DNA from: Paenibacillus oleatilyticus
Lineage (GTDB): Bacteria; Bacillota; Bacilli; Paenibacillales; NBRC-103111
NCBI RefSeq assembly: GCF_018998565.1
Contig: NZ_JAHNZO010000009.1
Coordinates: forward strand, 124,001 to 188,000
Direction: 5' to 3'
DNA: 64,000 nucleotides
The first letter of the stretch is position 1. Every line of letters starts with the position of its first letter. A model generated the notes under the pieces. That model saw only the letters and a program-made list of their open reading frames with translations, did no database searches and had not been told where the DNA came from. Both the position numbers and the translations under genes were made by a program. Shown piece by piece: positions 8,271 to 16,241 of the stretch.

Positions 8271-8717
8271 GTGATTTACGGCGTCGGTATCGATTTGCAG
8301 AGCGTGCCGCAGATGGACGAAGCCATCGGGCGGCAAGGCGAACGGTTTTTGCGCAAAATTTTTACTCCGGGCGAGATCGCCTATTGCTCGAAGCATGGCG
8401 GGGCGGCCCGGCATTACGCGGTTCGCTGGGCGGCGAAGGAAGCGTTCTACAAGGCGGTCGGGGACGTGCTTCCGCGAAAATACGGTTTCTTGGACGTCGA
8501 GGTCCGAAATCTGCCCTCCGGCCGTCCCGTGCTTGAGCTGCATGGTTCAACCGGCGAAGCGGCGACGCATTACGGCTTGTCGTTCTGCATCAGCCTCTCG
8601 CATTCGGGGGATTATGCGCTTGCGCAGGTCATTGCGATCCAGAAGGCGGGGAAAGCGTTCCCGGGTCTCGAACCGATGCGGGAGCATGCGGCCGGGGAGG
8701 CGATCCGCTTATGCTGA
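8271..8717 (+). CDS. Holo-ACP synthase (AcpS-type phosphopantetheinyl transferase)
   Basis: A 148-residue protein with the AcpS signature: GVGIDLQSV at the N terminus, FTPGEIAYC, and WAAKEAFYKA for Mg and CoA binding. I chose GTG 8271, with GGGAGGTG just upstream; a longer upstream reading has no family match. It transfers 4-phosphopantetheine to carrier-protein serines. Its position among five ACP genes suggests a dedicated activator for this pathway rather than the housekeeping enzyme. The end overlaps the BtrH-like gene. Confidence 0.85.
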   Translation: MIYGVGIDLQSVPQMDEAIGRQGERFLRKIFTPGEIAYCSKHGGAARHYAVRWAAKEAFYKAVGDVLPRKYGFLDVEVRNLPSGRPVLELHGSTGEAATHYGLSFCISLSHSGDYALAQVIAIQKAGKAFPGLEPMREHAAGEAIRLC

Positions 8718-9769
8718 CCGCCAAACGGCTGCCAGTCGTGCCGAATCCGGGCTTCGAGACCGAGTGCTACCATAATTTGCGCCTCAGCATCGTCATGACG
8801 GAGCCTCGGCTGATGCCTTGGTGCCTCAGCCATTTCGTCAATTTGATCGTGCAGTCCAAAAGCGCGGGACAATTCCCGCTGGTCCGCTTCGAAGAGCATC
8901 TGGAGCTGTACGGGGGACTGCTGGCGGAAGAACCTCTTGCGGTCAAGCCGGGCGGATACGTGTCCGCCATTCGCGAGGCGATCGACGAGGGAAGCTACGT
9001 GCTAGTTTACTTGGACTGGAAGCGCATTCCGCAGTCCCATTTTTTCGCCGTACGGGAGATGGTGCACGACGCGCTGGTCTACGGTTACGACGACGAATCC
9101 GGGACGCTGGACATCCTTGCCTTCGAAACGAACGGCCGGGCCTACGGCTCGGTCTGTCTGCCTTACGAGACGTGCGAGGCGGAGCTGGCGCACGTGGCGG
9201 AGCGTCATGCCGATACGCATATCTGGTTTGCATACTACGGCTTTCCGCTCACCGCTGTCCGGCTTCACCGGAGCCCTTCGCTGCCGTCCGGCTTCGATTA
9301 CCGCAGCCTGTATTTTGCGCTGGAGCGGGGACGCGTTCGTGCGCCGGGCTTGTCCCAGGATGCGTTTGCCAGCGGTTATTTCGTATACGACTATATGGCG
9401 GGCTTGTTCCATCAAATGGCCGGGGGCGACGTTTCGCTCGACCCGCGCGAGTTCAGCTTCTGGAACATTAATGTGCACAAGATGATGCAGCGGCATAAAT
9501 GGATGCTCAAGCGCATTGATGCGTTGGAACGTGCGGCCGGTTCCCCTTTGCTCGGCAAAAGCAAGCGGCTCTACGAGAATGCGAAGCAGCGGCTGATGAG
9601 CATCCGCGCGGATTCTTTGAAGGCGCAGAAAACCGGAGACGCGCGTCTGCTGGCGCGCATTGGCGATCATTTCCAAGCGATGTACGAGCAGGAGAAGAGG
9701 GCCGTTCCTTTGCTGATGGAATATTTGGTTCGCTTGAAATTCGAACGGAAAGGTGAGGGAAGCTTGTGA
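8711..9769 (+). CDS. BtrH-like acyltransferase (C39-peptidase-like fold) 1
   Basis: A 352-residue protein of the BtrH N-terminal-domain type found in amino-acyl conjugating pathways. It has an N-terminal Cys in a TECYHN context, a His-containing strand HDALVYGYDD at about residues 118-127, and a helical C-terminal half. In butirosin biosynthesis BtrH moves an ACP-bound acyl group onto an amine. Its stop overlaps the start of ACP 2, a natural donor. A second, divergent copy lies at 17149-18132. The family assignment is by pattern; the acceptor is unknown. Confidence 0.65.
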   Translation: MLTAKRLPVVPNPGFETECYHNLRLSIVMTEPRLMPWCLSHFVNLIVQSKSAGQFPLVRFEEHLELYGGLLAEEPLAVKPGGYVSAIREAIDEGSYVLVYLDWKRIPQSHFFAVREMVHDALVYGYDDESGTLDILAFETNGRAYGSVCLPYETCEAELAHVAERHADTHIWFAYYGFPLTAVRLHRSPSLPSGFDYRSLYFALERGRVRAPGLSQDAFASGYFVYDYMAGLFHQMAGGDVSLDPREFSFWNINVHKMMQRHKWMLKRIDALERAAGSPLLGKSKRLYENAKQRLMSIRADSLKAQKTGDARLLARIGDHFQAMYEQEKRAVPLLMEYLVRLKFERKGEGSL

Positions 9770-10017
9770 ACGATACATCCTTGCAATCGAAAATCATTGC
9801 CTGCATTCAAGACATTCTGCCTTCGCATGTGACGGTGGACGAGCAAAGCGAGCTGCTGAAGCTGGGGATCAACTCGCTGACGTTCATCCGGCTTGTCGCG
9901 TCCATTGAAGACAGCTTCGAGATCGAATTTGCCGACGAATCCATTTTGCTGGAAAACTTCAGCTCGGTCGCGAAAATCAGCGATCTGGTGTGGGACTATT
10001 TGCAGAAGACCGTGTGA
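9766..10017 (+). CDS. Acyl carrier protein 2
   Basis: An 83-residue ACP starting at GTG. The modification site reads GINSLTFI, and DSFEIEFADES supplies the acidic recognition face. It overlaps the BtrH-like gene by 4 bases and ends the left operon; the repeat-disrupted terminator follows directly. It is probably the direct donor for the BtrH-like transferase. Confidence 0.87.
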   Translation: MNDTSLQSKIIACIQDILPSHVTVDEQSELLKLGINSLTFIRLVASIEDSFEIEFADESILLENFSSVAKISDLVWDYLQKTV

Positions 10018-10039
10018 CGCGGCAAGCTTTCGGCAATCG

Positions 10040-10316
10040 GGCGGACCTCCTTTACAGGATGGTCCGTGAGCTTGTTGAGAAAGTGGATTTTTATAAAAAT
10101 AGAGAAACAAACGAAGGTGGGGTATCTACTGTAGGAGCGATAGCGATCGCCTTTGTCTGCGGGAAATATCCGCTGCTAAGCGGCTTCAATCAAAATTTCC
10201 CGCTGACAACAGCGACCGGAAGTAGATACCCCACCCCCTCGTACACCTCTATTACCTCAATTAACCACTTTCTCAACACTCTGGCGGACCTCCTTTACAG
10301 GATGGTCCGTTTTTCT
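10040..10316 (+). repeat. Terminator-embedded palindromic repeat, copy 1
   Basis: A 215 bp element (about 10068-10282) lies between two identical 28-base copies of a terminator hairpin (10040-10067 and 10283-10310). Only the right copy is followed by a T tract, so termination occurs after the element. The element ends are TGTTGAGAAAGTGG (10073-10086) and CCACTTTCTCAACA (10265-10278). Nested inside are GGGGTATCTACT with AGTAGATACCCC, GCGGGAAAT with ATTTCCCGC, and a central CCGCTGCTAAGCGG hairpin. It has no coding capacity. The hairpin duplication looks like a target-site duplication of a MITE-like element. It fills the 428-base gap between ACP 2 and the next gene. Confidence 0.8.
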
Positions 10317-10317
10317 T
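10284..10317 (+). terminator. Rho-independent terminator of the left operon
   Basis: CGGACC-TCC pairs with GGA-T-GGTCCG and is followed by TTTTTCTT. This is the right-hand, T-tract-bearing copy of the duplicated hairpin. Confidence 0.8.
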
Positions 10318-10445
10318 ATATCCCCTGCCGGAGCCAACAAAAGACGAAAAACCAGCAGGTCAAAAGCTGAGTGATATTTCCCCAATCATGCGATGATAAG
10401 GATGTCCCCGGGAGACAACAAACCAATCCAAACGGAGGTATCGCA

Positions 10446-10964
10446 ATGAAAACCATCACAAAGAAAATCGGCATGACGCTCGAAAATTCCAACAGCAAAA
10501 CGTACCTGGAACTGCTCGACGGCCGCAGCGAAGAATTGCACTTCAAACAAGCCGCTCCGACTCACTTCACGGTGAGCGATTCCGAATTCAGCTTGAAAAC
10601 GGGCGTTACCGTTGATCTGGAAATCATGAACGTCGATCTCGTAGCCACTTCCACCGTCATCTGGCCGGGCGCTACCATCCGCGTGCGCGGCGGTCTGCAA
10701 GGACAAGGCAGAACGATGAAAGCCAGCGCTTCCATTCCGTTCAACAAAAAAATGGCGGACGGCGTACAAGGAGAGTCCTGGTTGTACTGGGTGATCGAAA
10801 CGCCTCAAGGCGAGTTCCACAACAAAAAACCGATCCATATGAAAGGCACATTGAAAGGTCTTCCTCCGAAGGACGCCACGTTCTATTCGGACAGCGTAAT
10901 TCCGTTGTTCGATGCGGAAGACAACCAAGTAGGCACCATCTACGGCTGCTTGCAATCCAACTAA
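10446..10964 (+). CDS. Unrecognised cluster protein of 172 residues
   Basis: I do not recognise this family. The 172-residue product starts at ATG after AACGGAGG. It is hydrophilic, rich in Lys, Thr and Gly, with no signal peptide or membrane segment, and its alternating hydrophobic pattern suggests an all-beta protein (for example VDLEIMNVDLVATSTVIW and GATIRVRGGLQG). Its codon use is plainer and less GC-rich than its neighbours. It is flanked by terminators on both sides, so it is transcribed alone, unlike the other cluster genes. A binding, barrel-type or cyclase-like protein is possible but unsupported. Confidence 0.75.
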   Translation: MKTITKKIGMTLENSNSKTYLELLDGRSEELHFKQAAPTHFTVSDSEFSLKTGVTVDLEIMNVDLVATSTVIWPGATIRVRGGLQGQGRTMKASASIPFNKKMADGVQGESWLYWVIETPQGEFHNKKPIHMKGTLKGLPPKDATFYSDSVIPLFDAEDNQVGTIYGCLQSN

Positions 10965-10979
10965 TCGTTATCCAGCGAG

Positions 10980-11011
10980 AGGGCCATCCTGTATGGCCCT
11001 TTCGTTTTCAA
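10980..11011 (+). terminator. Rho-independent terminator
   Basis: AGGGCCAT (10980-10987) pairs with ATGGCCCT (10993-11000), followed by TTCGTTTT. It ends the single-gene unit at 10446-10964. Confidence 0.8.
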
Positions 11012-11070
11012 GCGTACGGACATGCGAAAGCTTTAGCATCCGCGGACTCGATTGGGCAAGGGAGTGGACT

Positions 11071-12246
11071 ATGTACGATTTTATTATCGTGGGAGCCAGG
11101 TGCGCCGGGGCGGCCACCGCTTATTTTCTCGGACAAAAAGGTTACCGGACGCTGTTGATCGATCGTTATACGGTGCCGGGACCGACTTTGTCAACGCACA
11201 TCTTGGGCGAGACGGGGGTCTATGAAAGGCTTGGCATTGCGCGAAAAATGGAAACCAGCGGCATTCCCGCCCTGACGAGGATGCGCATCGATCTGGAGGG
11301 ACGGCTGTTCGAGTCGGATATTTGCGTCACCCCCAGGGCGCTGGGCGTAAGGAGGGAGCTGTTGGATCGATGGCTTCTGGATGCGGCTTGCGGGCTGCCG
11401 GAGGTGAACGCCAAACTGTCGACGCAGGTCATCGATCTGCTCGAAGGGGAGGACGGCGTATGCGGCGTCCGCTGCAAATTGCCCGACGGCTCCGTGGAGA
11501 CGTACAAGGCGCGGGCCGTGATCGGCGCGGACGGCAGACATTCGTCGGTGGCCCGACGGGTCGGAGCCGAAACGGCGATGGCTTCGGACGAGCGCCATTT
11601 GGGCGTGTACTATGCGTACGTACTGCATGCGGACCCGCTGCCAATTCCGGCTGTGGAGTGGTATTGGAGCGAGACGGACATTGTGCTATGCAATCCGATT
11701 GACGGGGGACGGCACTGCATCGCGGTCATGCTGCCGCAGGAGACGTTCCGCTCTTGGTCGGGCGATCCCGCTACCAAGTTCGTCGAGCGGCTGAGCCGCA
11801 TCCGCACGCTGGGCCCCCGTCTCCGGTACGCGCGGCTGCAGGGCAGCGTTCGCGGAGTGGATACGCTCCGCAGCTACGTTCGCAAACCGTTCGGCCCGGG
11901 GTGGGTACTGGTCGGCGACGCCGGCGCGCACCTGCATCCCGTGTCCGGCGTCGGCATCGACAATGCGGTATGCTCCGCCGAGATGCTGGCCGAGGAGCTT
12001 GATGCGTATATGCGCGGAGAACGGACGTGGACCGAGGCGATGAGCGCTTACACGGAGCGGCGGGACGAACGGATCATACCGCAGTACGAAGCCTGCCTGA
12101 AGACGCTGGCGCGCGCGGGACAGCCTATTCCCGAGGCGCACTGGCCTACGTTGGACGTGCTGTGCACCTTCCCCGGACTCGTCAAAGAGCTGGGCGGTCG
12201 GGCAGAACGAATCTATACCTTATTAACGGAGGAGAACGAGCCATGA
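11071..12246 (+). CDS. FAD-dependent monooxygenase/geranylgeranyl-reductase-like flavoprotein
   Basis: A 391-residue PHBH-fold flavoprotein. The N-terminal FAD loop is VGARCAGAATAYFLG, a GADG motif follows RAVI at about residue 150, and GDAGAHLHPVSGVG is the second FAD-ribityl motif. ATG 11071 is preceded by a weak GGGAGTGG; longer upstream reading has no family match. Relatives hydroxylate, epoxidise or reduce double bonds of isoprenoids, aromatics and polyketides. The stop overlaps the SRPBCC-PDZ gene by 4 bases, suggesting a shared substrate. Confidence 0.8.
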   Translation: MYDFIIVGARCAGAATAYFLGQKGYRTLLIDRYTVPGPTLSTHILGETGVYERLGIARKMETSGIPALTRMRIDLEGRLFESDICVTPRALGVRRELLDRWLLDAACGLPEVNAKLSTQVIDLLEGEDGVCGVRCKLPDGSVETYKARAVIGADGRHSSVARRVGAETAMASDERHLGVYYAYVLHADPLPIPAVEWYWSETDIVLCNPIDGGRHCIAVMLPQETFRSWSGDPATKFVERLSRIRTLGPRLRYARLQGSVRGVDTLRSYVRKPFGPGWVLVGDAGAHLHPVSGVGIDNAVCSAEMLAEELDAYMRGERTWTEAMSAYTERRDERIIPQYEACLKTLARAGQPIPEAHWPTLDVLCTFPGLVKELGGRAERIYTLLTEENEP

Positions 12247-13163
12247 TCCCATGTCCGCTGGACCGGACCGTCAATATTACGTATTTGGAAGCTCCGCTTG
12301 AGCGGGTGTGGTGGTCGGTAGCGACCGCGCCTGGCTCCAGCTCGTATTTGACGTATTACGCTAGAACGACCGGGACCGAGGATGAGCCGAAAATCGGCGA
12401 TCGGTACACGCTTAATTACGGCGATATTAACAACGAATCGGTCGTGATCCGGTGCGAGCCGCCACATCATATCGCTTTTGCCGACACGTACGATTCCATG
12501 GACCCCGACGGCCGCACGGTCCGATACCTTGTCAGCACGGCATATACGTTGGAACAGCAGGGGCCTTTTGTCAAGCTGACCCTGGAGGTGACCGGATTCG
12601 AGCCGACGACGCACGGCCAGTGGTTCCGGGAATGTTTGGAAATGGGATGGCGGCGGTCGTTGATGAATTTGAAGTCTGTGCTTGAGCTTGGGCTGGATTT
12701 GCGCATCGAAATGTTCAGCTATCCGCGCCTCGGCGTCGCCAACTGTACGGTGAACGAAGAGCAGAGCCCGATGGTGTGCGTTCCGGTCCGGGGAGGGAAC
12801 TACTTGCTGCAGGTATTTCCGAACAGCCCCGTCGACCGGGCGGGCATGCGGGCCGGCGATGTCATCGTCGAGATCGGAGGAATGCCGACACCCGACTATC
12901 CGGCGTTCGTTCGCGCCATTTCGTCGTTCTACGGAAAGACCGCGGAGCCGGTAGTGGCATATGTGCGGGACGGGGTCCGGTGCGAAACGACGGTGCGGCT
13001 GTCGCTGGACGAAACGTTCACGGGCCTGATCGATATCGAGGAAACCCCGCTCGAAGAAGTGAGAAAGAAACGTGAGCTGCTTGCCAGGCAGCGGTCCGGA
13101 TCCGGCAGCTTGTGGAAAACGGACGAAGCCGTCCGTTCCGAATCCGTGCCGGATTCGAAATGA
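12243..13163 (+). CDS. SRPBCC (AHSA1-like) plus PDZ fusion protein 1
   Basis: A 306-residue two-domain protein. Residues about 1-150 fit the SRPBCC/AHSA1 helix-grip fold: IGDRYTLNYGD, then a long amphipathic stretch ending RSLMNLKSVLELGLDLR. Residues about 175-265 fit a PDZ domain, including VFPNSPVDRAGMRAGDVIVEIGG, as in HtrA-type PDZ modules. No protease domain is present. SRPBCC proteins bind hydrophobic ligands and include polyketide aromatase/cyclases; joining one to a PDZ domain is uncommon. It overlaps the flavoprotein gene and is convergent with a paralogue at 13256-14101. Confidence 0.75.
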   Translation: MIPCPLDRTVNITYLEAPLERVWWSVATAPGSSSYLTYYARTTGTEDEPKIGDRYTLNYGDINNESVVIRCEPPHHIAFADTYDSMDPDGRTVRYLVSTAYTLEQQGPFVKLTLEVTGFEPTTHGQWFRECLEMGWRRSLMNLKSVLELGLDLRIEMFSYPRLGVANCTVNEEQSPMVCVPVRGGNYLLQVFPNSPVDRAGMRAGDVIVEIGGMPTPDYPAFVRAISSFYGKTAEPVVAYVRDGVRCETTVRLSLDETFTGLIDIEETPLEEVRKKRELLARQRSGSGSLWKTDEAVRSESVPDSK

Positions 13164-13255
13164 CGGCTCGTTACCCCGGACGCCGCTTCGTTCTGCAAGA
13201 GCGAAACGGCGCAGGGGCTACTGCGTTCGTCGGCCCGCTGCCAGCGGCTTTTGTA

Positions 13256-14101
13256 TCAGGAGGAACGCTTTCCGTCGGTCACTTGCCGCACCGACTCTTC
13301 CGTCGGGTCTACAAGTCCCGTCAGCAGCTTGTCATACGACAGCGCGGCTTCCGTGTGCAGTCTGCGTCCTTCGCGGTAATACGTCACGCCGACCGGCCCG
13401 TTCGTCCCGGCGCACAGGCCGAGCGAGCGGATGAACTCGGCATAGGTCGGAACGTCGCGGCCGCCGAAGGACACGACGATGTCCCCGGGGCGCAGCCCCG
13501 CCCGGGCGGCAGGGCCTTCGGGAAACACCTCCATCAAATAATTCCCTTGAACGCGGTCCGGGTACAGCCCTTGCGCCCGAAGCTGAGCCGGAGTAGCGGT
13601 ATAATTGCAGACGCCGAACCGGGGATAGCCGAATACGTCGTATCTCAAGTCCAGACCGAGCTCCAACACGAGCTTTAAATTAAACAGCGACTGCTTCCAT
13701 CCGAATTCTCCGCATTCGCGGACCCACCGGTGCAGCTCGCTGTTTTCGTCGTAGCCGTCCACCTCGACGGTCACCCTCGTCATATGCTCCTCTTCCTCCA
13801 ACCGGAACGTCGTGACCAATTCGTATTCGACGTAGGAATCGTCCGCCAGAAGGGAACGAAAGCGGTCCTTGAGCCGGAACAAGCGCGGCCGATCGCTGGC
13901 CAGGCAGACGGCGTCGTTAATCATGTCGCCGATCACGATCCGGATTTCGTCGCCCTCCGAGATATGTTCGTTCGGCGCGTGTACCTCGTCGGTTAAATAC
14001 GTCTTCATGCCCCTGGCGGTCGCCAGACCTTCCCAGATCTGCTCCGGCGCAGCTTCGATGTGCATCGTGCTATGCGAGGCGGTGCGGTGATTTGCGCGCA
14101 T
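13256..14101 (-). CDS. SRPBCC (AHSA1-like) plus PDZ fusion protein 2
   Basis: A 281-residue paralogue of the protein at 12243-13163 with the same order: SRPBCC region about 10-155 (WVRECGEFGWKQSLFNLKLVL at its end) and PDZ region about 175-265 (VFPEGPAARAGLRPGDIVVSFGG). AAGGAG stands about 8 bases before the ATG. It is transcribed alone on the minus strand, divergent from the ACP 3/dehydratase operon, with a large inverted repeat between them. The two copies could form a heterodimer, in line with other pairs here. Confidence 0.75.
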   Translation of the reverse strand: MRANHRTASHSTMHIEAAPEQIWEGLATARGMKTYLTDEVHAPNEHISEGDEIRIVIGDMINDAVCLASDRPRLFRLKDRFRSLLADDSYVEYELVTTFRLEEEEHMTRVTVEVDGYDENSELHRWVRECGEFGWKQSLFNLKLVLELGLDLRYDVFGYPRFGVCNYTATPAQLRAQGLYPDRVQGNYLMEVFPEGPAARAGLRPGDIVVSFGGRDVPTYAEFIRSLGLCAGTNGPVGVTYYREGRRLHTEAALSYDKLLTGLVDPTEESVRQVTDGKRSS

Positions 14102-14265
14102 ATGCTCAACTCCTTTTTTTCTTCATTATGTAAAATGCGCCTCGGCCGCACTCGGCTTCCGCCGAGCTTTACGGCGCATCGGAAGCCGAGTGCGCGGCGA
14201 ACCGGGCGGCTATAATTCAGAATGAAACCAACAACATATTCCGGGTGAAAAAGAAAGCAGGTGGA
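14102..14265. promoter_or_regulatory. Divergent control region with a 15-bp inverted repeat
   Basis: CGCACTCGGCTTCCG (14147-14161) and CGGAAGCCGAGTGCG (14180-14194) form perfect 15-base arms around 18 bases. A perfect TATAAT is at 14211-14216 with no -35 hexamer. The AAGCCGAG core of the right arm starts 28 bases before TATAAT, almost the same spacing as at 2846-2875. This looks like an activator-dependent promoter for ACP 3 onward, or an operator controlling both directions. Confidence 0.55.
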
Positions 14266-14517
14266 ATGAAAACCGTGACCGTAGAACAACGAATGATCCG
14301 GCTGCTCAGCAGCGAAGGCTGCGGCGTTCTCCCGCAGAGCGAGATCGGACGGGACAGCAAGCTGTTCGACCTTGGATTCGATTCGCTTCGTTATATGGAG
14401 CTGATCGTGCTGCTCGAAGAAGAATTGGGCATCGAGGTGCCTGACGGCATGCTGGAAATCGATTCGAATACGACCGTTTCCGAGCTGGTGCGCGTGGTGA
14501 GCCGACGTGAGCCATAA
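14266..14517 (+). CDS. Acyl carrier protein 3
   Basis: An 83-residue ACP with a textbook site, LGFDSLRYMEL, and acidic EEELGIEVPD. ATG 14266 is used because AGCAGGTGG precedes it; the upstream ATG at 14245 would add seven mostly Lys/Gly residues. It overlaps the first dehydratase gene, so it probably carries intermediates of the reductive polyketide cycle. Confidence 0.87.
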   Translation: MKTVTVEQRMIRLLSSEGCGVLPQSEIGRDSKLFDLGFDSLRYMELIVLLEEELGIEVPDGMLEIDSNTTVSELVRVVSRREP

Positions 14518-14980
14518 CCCCGATGCGGGCCGTAGCCGGAGTCCGGACGAGATAGCGGCGCTCCTGCCGCACCAATATCCGTTCCGATTTGTGGACGAGG
14601 TGACCCGCTATGAACCGGGGCAGCGGCTGGAGGCCCGCTTCAGGCCGGAACCGCTCCGTTCCATGTACGGCTATACGCAGACCGTTCCGTCCACGGTCAT
14701 GATCGAAGGGCTGGCCCAAGCTGCCGTGCTGTTCGTTCAGCTGGAGACAAAGCCGTTGGCGCCCGGCGAAATTCCGCTGCTCGGCAAGGCCGAGGCGTCC
14801 GTTCGAAGAGAAGCAAGCTGGCGGGAGCCGCTCCTTTACGACATTCGGCCGATCCGTATGACCTGCTCGCAGGCGATCTTGTCCGGGACGATGTCCGGGG
14901 CGGGCGGCGGCGTCCTGGCGACAGCTACGCTCTGCGTCGCGGTAGCGGACGGGACCGGAGACGAAAGGAGTGGGCCATGA
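14507..14980 (+). CDS. FabZ-like dehydratase, degenerate partner
   Basis: A 157-residue hotdog-fold protein starting at GTG inside ACP 3. It has the FabZ opening LLPHQYPFRFVDEV and the helix MIEGLAQAAV with the conserved Glu, but the catalytic-His motif HFPG is replaced by YGYTQTVPST. On its own it should be inactive or altered. It overlaps the intact dehydratase gene, matching the ApeI/ApeP-type heterodimeric dehydratases of aryl-polyene systems. Confidence 0.75.
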   Translation: MSHNPDAGRSRSPDEIAALLPHQYPFRFVDEVTRYEPGQRLEARFRPEPLRSMYGYTQTVPSTVMIEGLAQAAVLFVQLETKPLAPGEIPLLGKAEASVRREASWREPLLYDIRPIRMTCSQAILSGTMSGAGGGVLATATLCVAVADGTGDERSGP

Positions 14981-15387
14981 GAGCGGAGGACGTGCTCCCG
15001 TACCGTAAACCATGGGTATTGATCGACACGATCGTGCAGTGCTCGGCGACAGACGGAGTCATCGCCCGCAAGCATGTATCGAGCAGCGACTTTTACGTGC
15101 TCGGCCATTTTCCGGGCTACAGCATTTATCCGGGCATGCTGCTGCTGGAAGGGATCGTACAGGCGGCCGGGCTGCTGATGGAACGGGGAATTGTCGAAGG
15201 CGGAGGGAGGAGAGACATGAAAGCGCGCTTTTTGCAGCCGGTGCGGCCCGGCGACACGGTAACGTACGCCGTGAAACGAATTCGGGAGGACCACCGGTCG
15301 GTAGTGTTTGCCGCAGAAGGCACAGTAGACGGCCGGAAAGTCGTCCGCGCGTTCGTGGAATTCGGGAAAGGAGGCGAAGCGGATTGA
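14977..15387 (+). CDS. FabZ-like dehydratase, intact
   Basis: A 136-residue hotdog protein with VLPYRKPWVLIDTI, the catalytic-His motif GHFPGYSIYPG and LLLEGIVQAAG with the Glu. It would dehydrate 3-hydroxyacyl-ACP to trans-2-enoyl-ACP. The start overlaps the degenerate partner by 4 bases and the stop overlaps the hydrolase start. There is no enoyl reductase gene nearby, so double bonds would be retained, giving a polyene. Confidence 0.82.
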   Translation: MRAEDVLPYRKPWVLIDTIVQCSATDGVIARKHVSSSDFYVLGHFPGYSIYPGMLLLEGIVQAAGLLMERGIVEGGGRRDMKARFLQPVRPGDTVTYAVKRIREDHRSVVFAAEGTVDGRKVVRAFVEFGKGGEAD

Positions 15388-16241
15388 ACGACGAGCAGTT
15401 TGTCGAGCTGCGGGACGGAGACCGGCGGATGGCGGGCATTCTTCATCTGCCGACCCGTGGGACTCCCCCTTTTCCCATCGTCATTTATTGTCCCGGCAAA
15501 AACGGCGAGCGCTACGAGGTGCACCGGCTCGCGGTCAAATTGGCAAGGCGGCTTGCGGACGAAGGCGTGGCGATGCTGCGTTTCGACTATTGCGGCCTCG
15601 GGCTCAGCGACGGGCACTACTACGACATGACGACCTCCTCGAAAGTGTCAAACGTGCTGAAAGCGTGGGACGAGGTGCGGCGCAGGCCGGAGCTGGATTC
15701 CGGAAGAACGGCTTATCTGGGCTTTAGCGACGGGGCGCGGATCGCCCTTATGGCCGCCGAGCGGTCGGGCGTAGACCGCGTGGTGCTGTGGAGTCCGCTG
15801 TTTTACGAATTCGGCGGCGCGCATCCAAGCGGCAAACCCCCCCGGTTTACGCGGCATGCGCTTGACAAGGAGAAGCTGGTCATGCCTTGGGCCGGCCTGT
15901 GGATTTCAATGGAGTTTTACCGCGATTTGCAGGAGCTTGACAAGGAAGCGGTGCTGCGCGCCTACGAGGGCAGGTCGCTCCTTGTTTATGGCGACGACGA
16001 TCCGCTTATCCGCGAGGAATTCGAGAAGGTGCGGACCGATTCTTATGCGATTTACCGGGGAGACGCCGGGCATGAAGTATGCGCGGTTCAAGGAGCCGGA
16101 CATCTGTTTACGTCCAGACTGTTCGAAGAGCGGATTATGGACGTGACGGGGCAATGGCTCAAGCGGGAACTGCAGGCGTCGGAGACGGGCGAAGGAGGGA
16201 TACGTGATGTGGAAACAAGTCCGGTTTGGCCGCAGTCGTGA
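15384..16241 (+). CDS. Alpha/beta hydrolase, intact
   Basis: A 285-residue serine hydrolase. It has the nucleophile elbow GFSDG, an acid in YGDDDPLI and a His in GAGHLF. TTG 15384 is chosen because AAAGGAGG lies about 10 bases upstream and the TTG overlaps the dehydratase stop. Such proteins act as thioesterases, esterases or acyl-chain releasing enzymes. It is followed closely by a degenerate homologue. Confidence 0.8.
   Translation: MNDEQFVELRDGDRRMAGILHLPTRGTPPFPIVIYCPGKNGERYEVHRLAVKLARRLADEGVAMLRFDYCGLGLSDGHYYDMTTSSKVSNVLKAWDEVRRRPELDSGRTAYLGFSDGARIALMAAERSGVDRVVLWSPLFYEFGGAHPSGKPPRFTRHALDKEKLVMPWAGLWISMEFYRDLQELDKEAVLRAYEGRSLLVYGDDDPLIREEFEKVRTDSYAIYRGDAGHEVCAVQGAGHLFTSRLFEERIMDVTGQWLKRELQASETGEGGIRDVETSPVWPQS

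Noticed and set aside
10068..10282. CRISPR array or insertion sequence
   Set aside because: There are only two dispersed copies, no repeat-spacer series and no transposase; nested palindromes and hairpin duplications fit a small non-autonomous element better.
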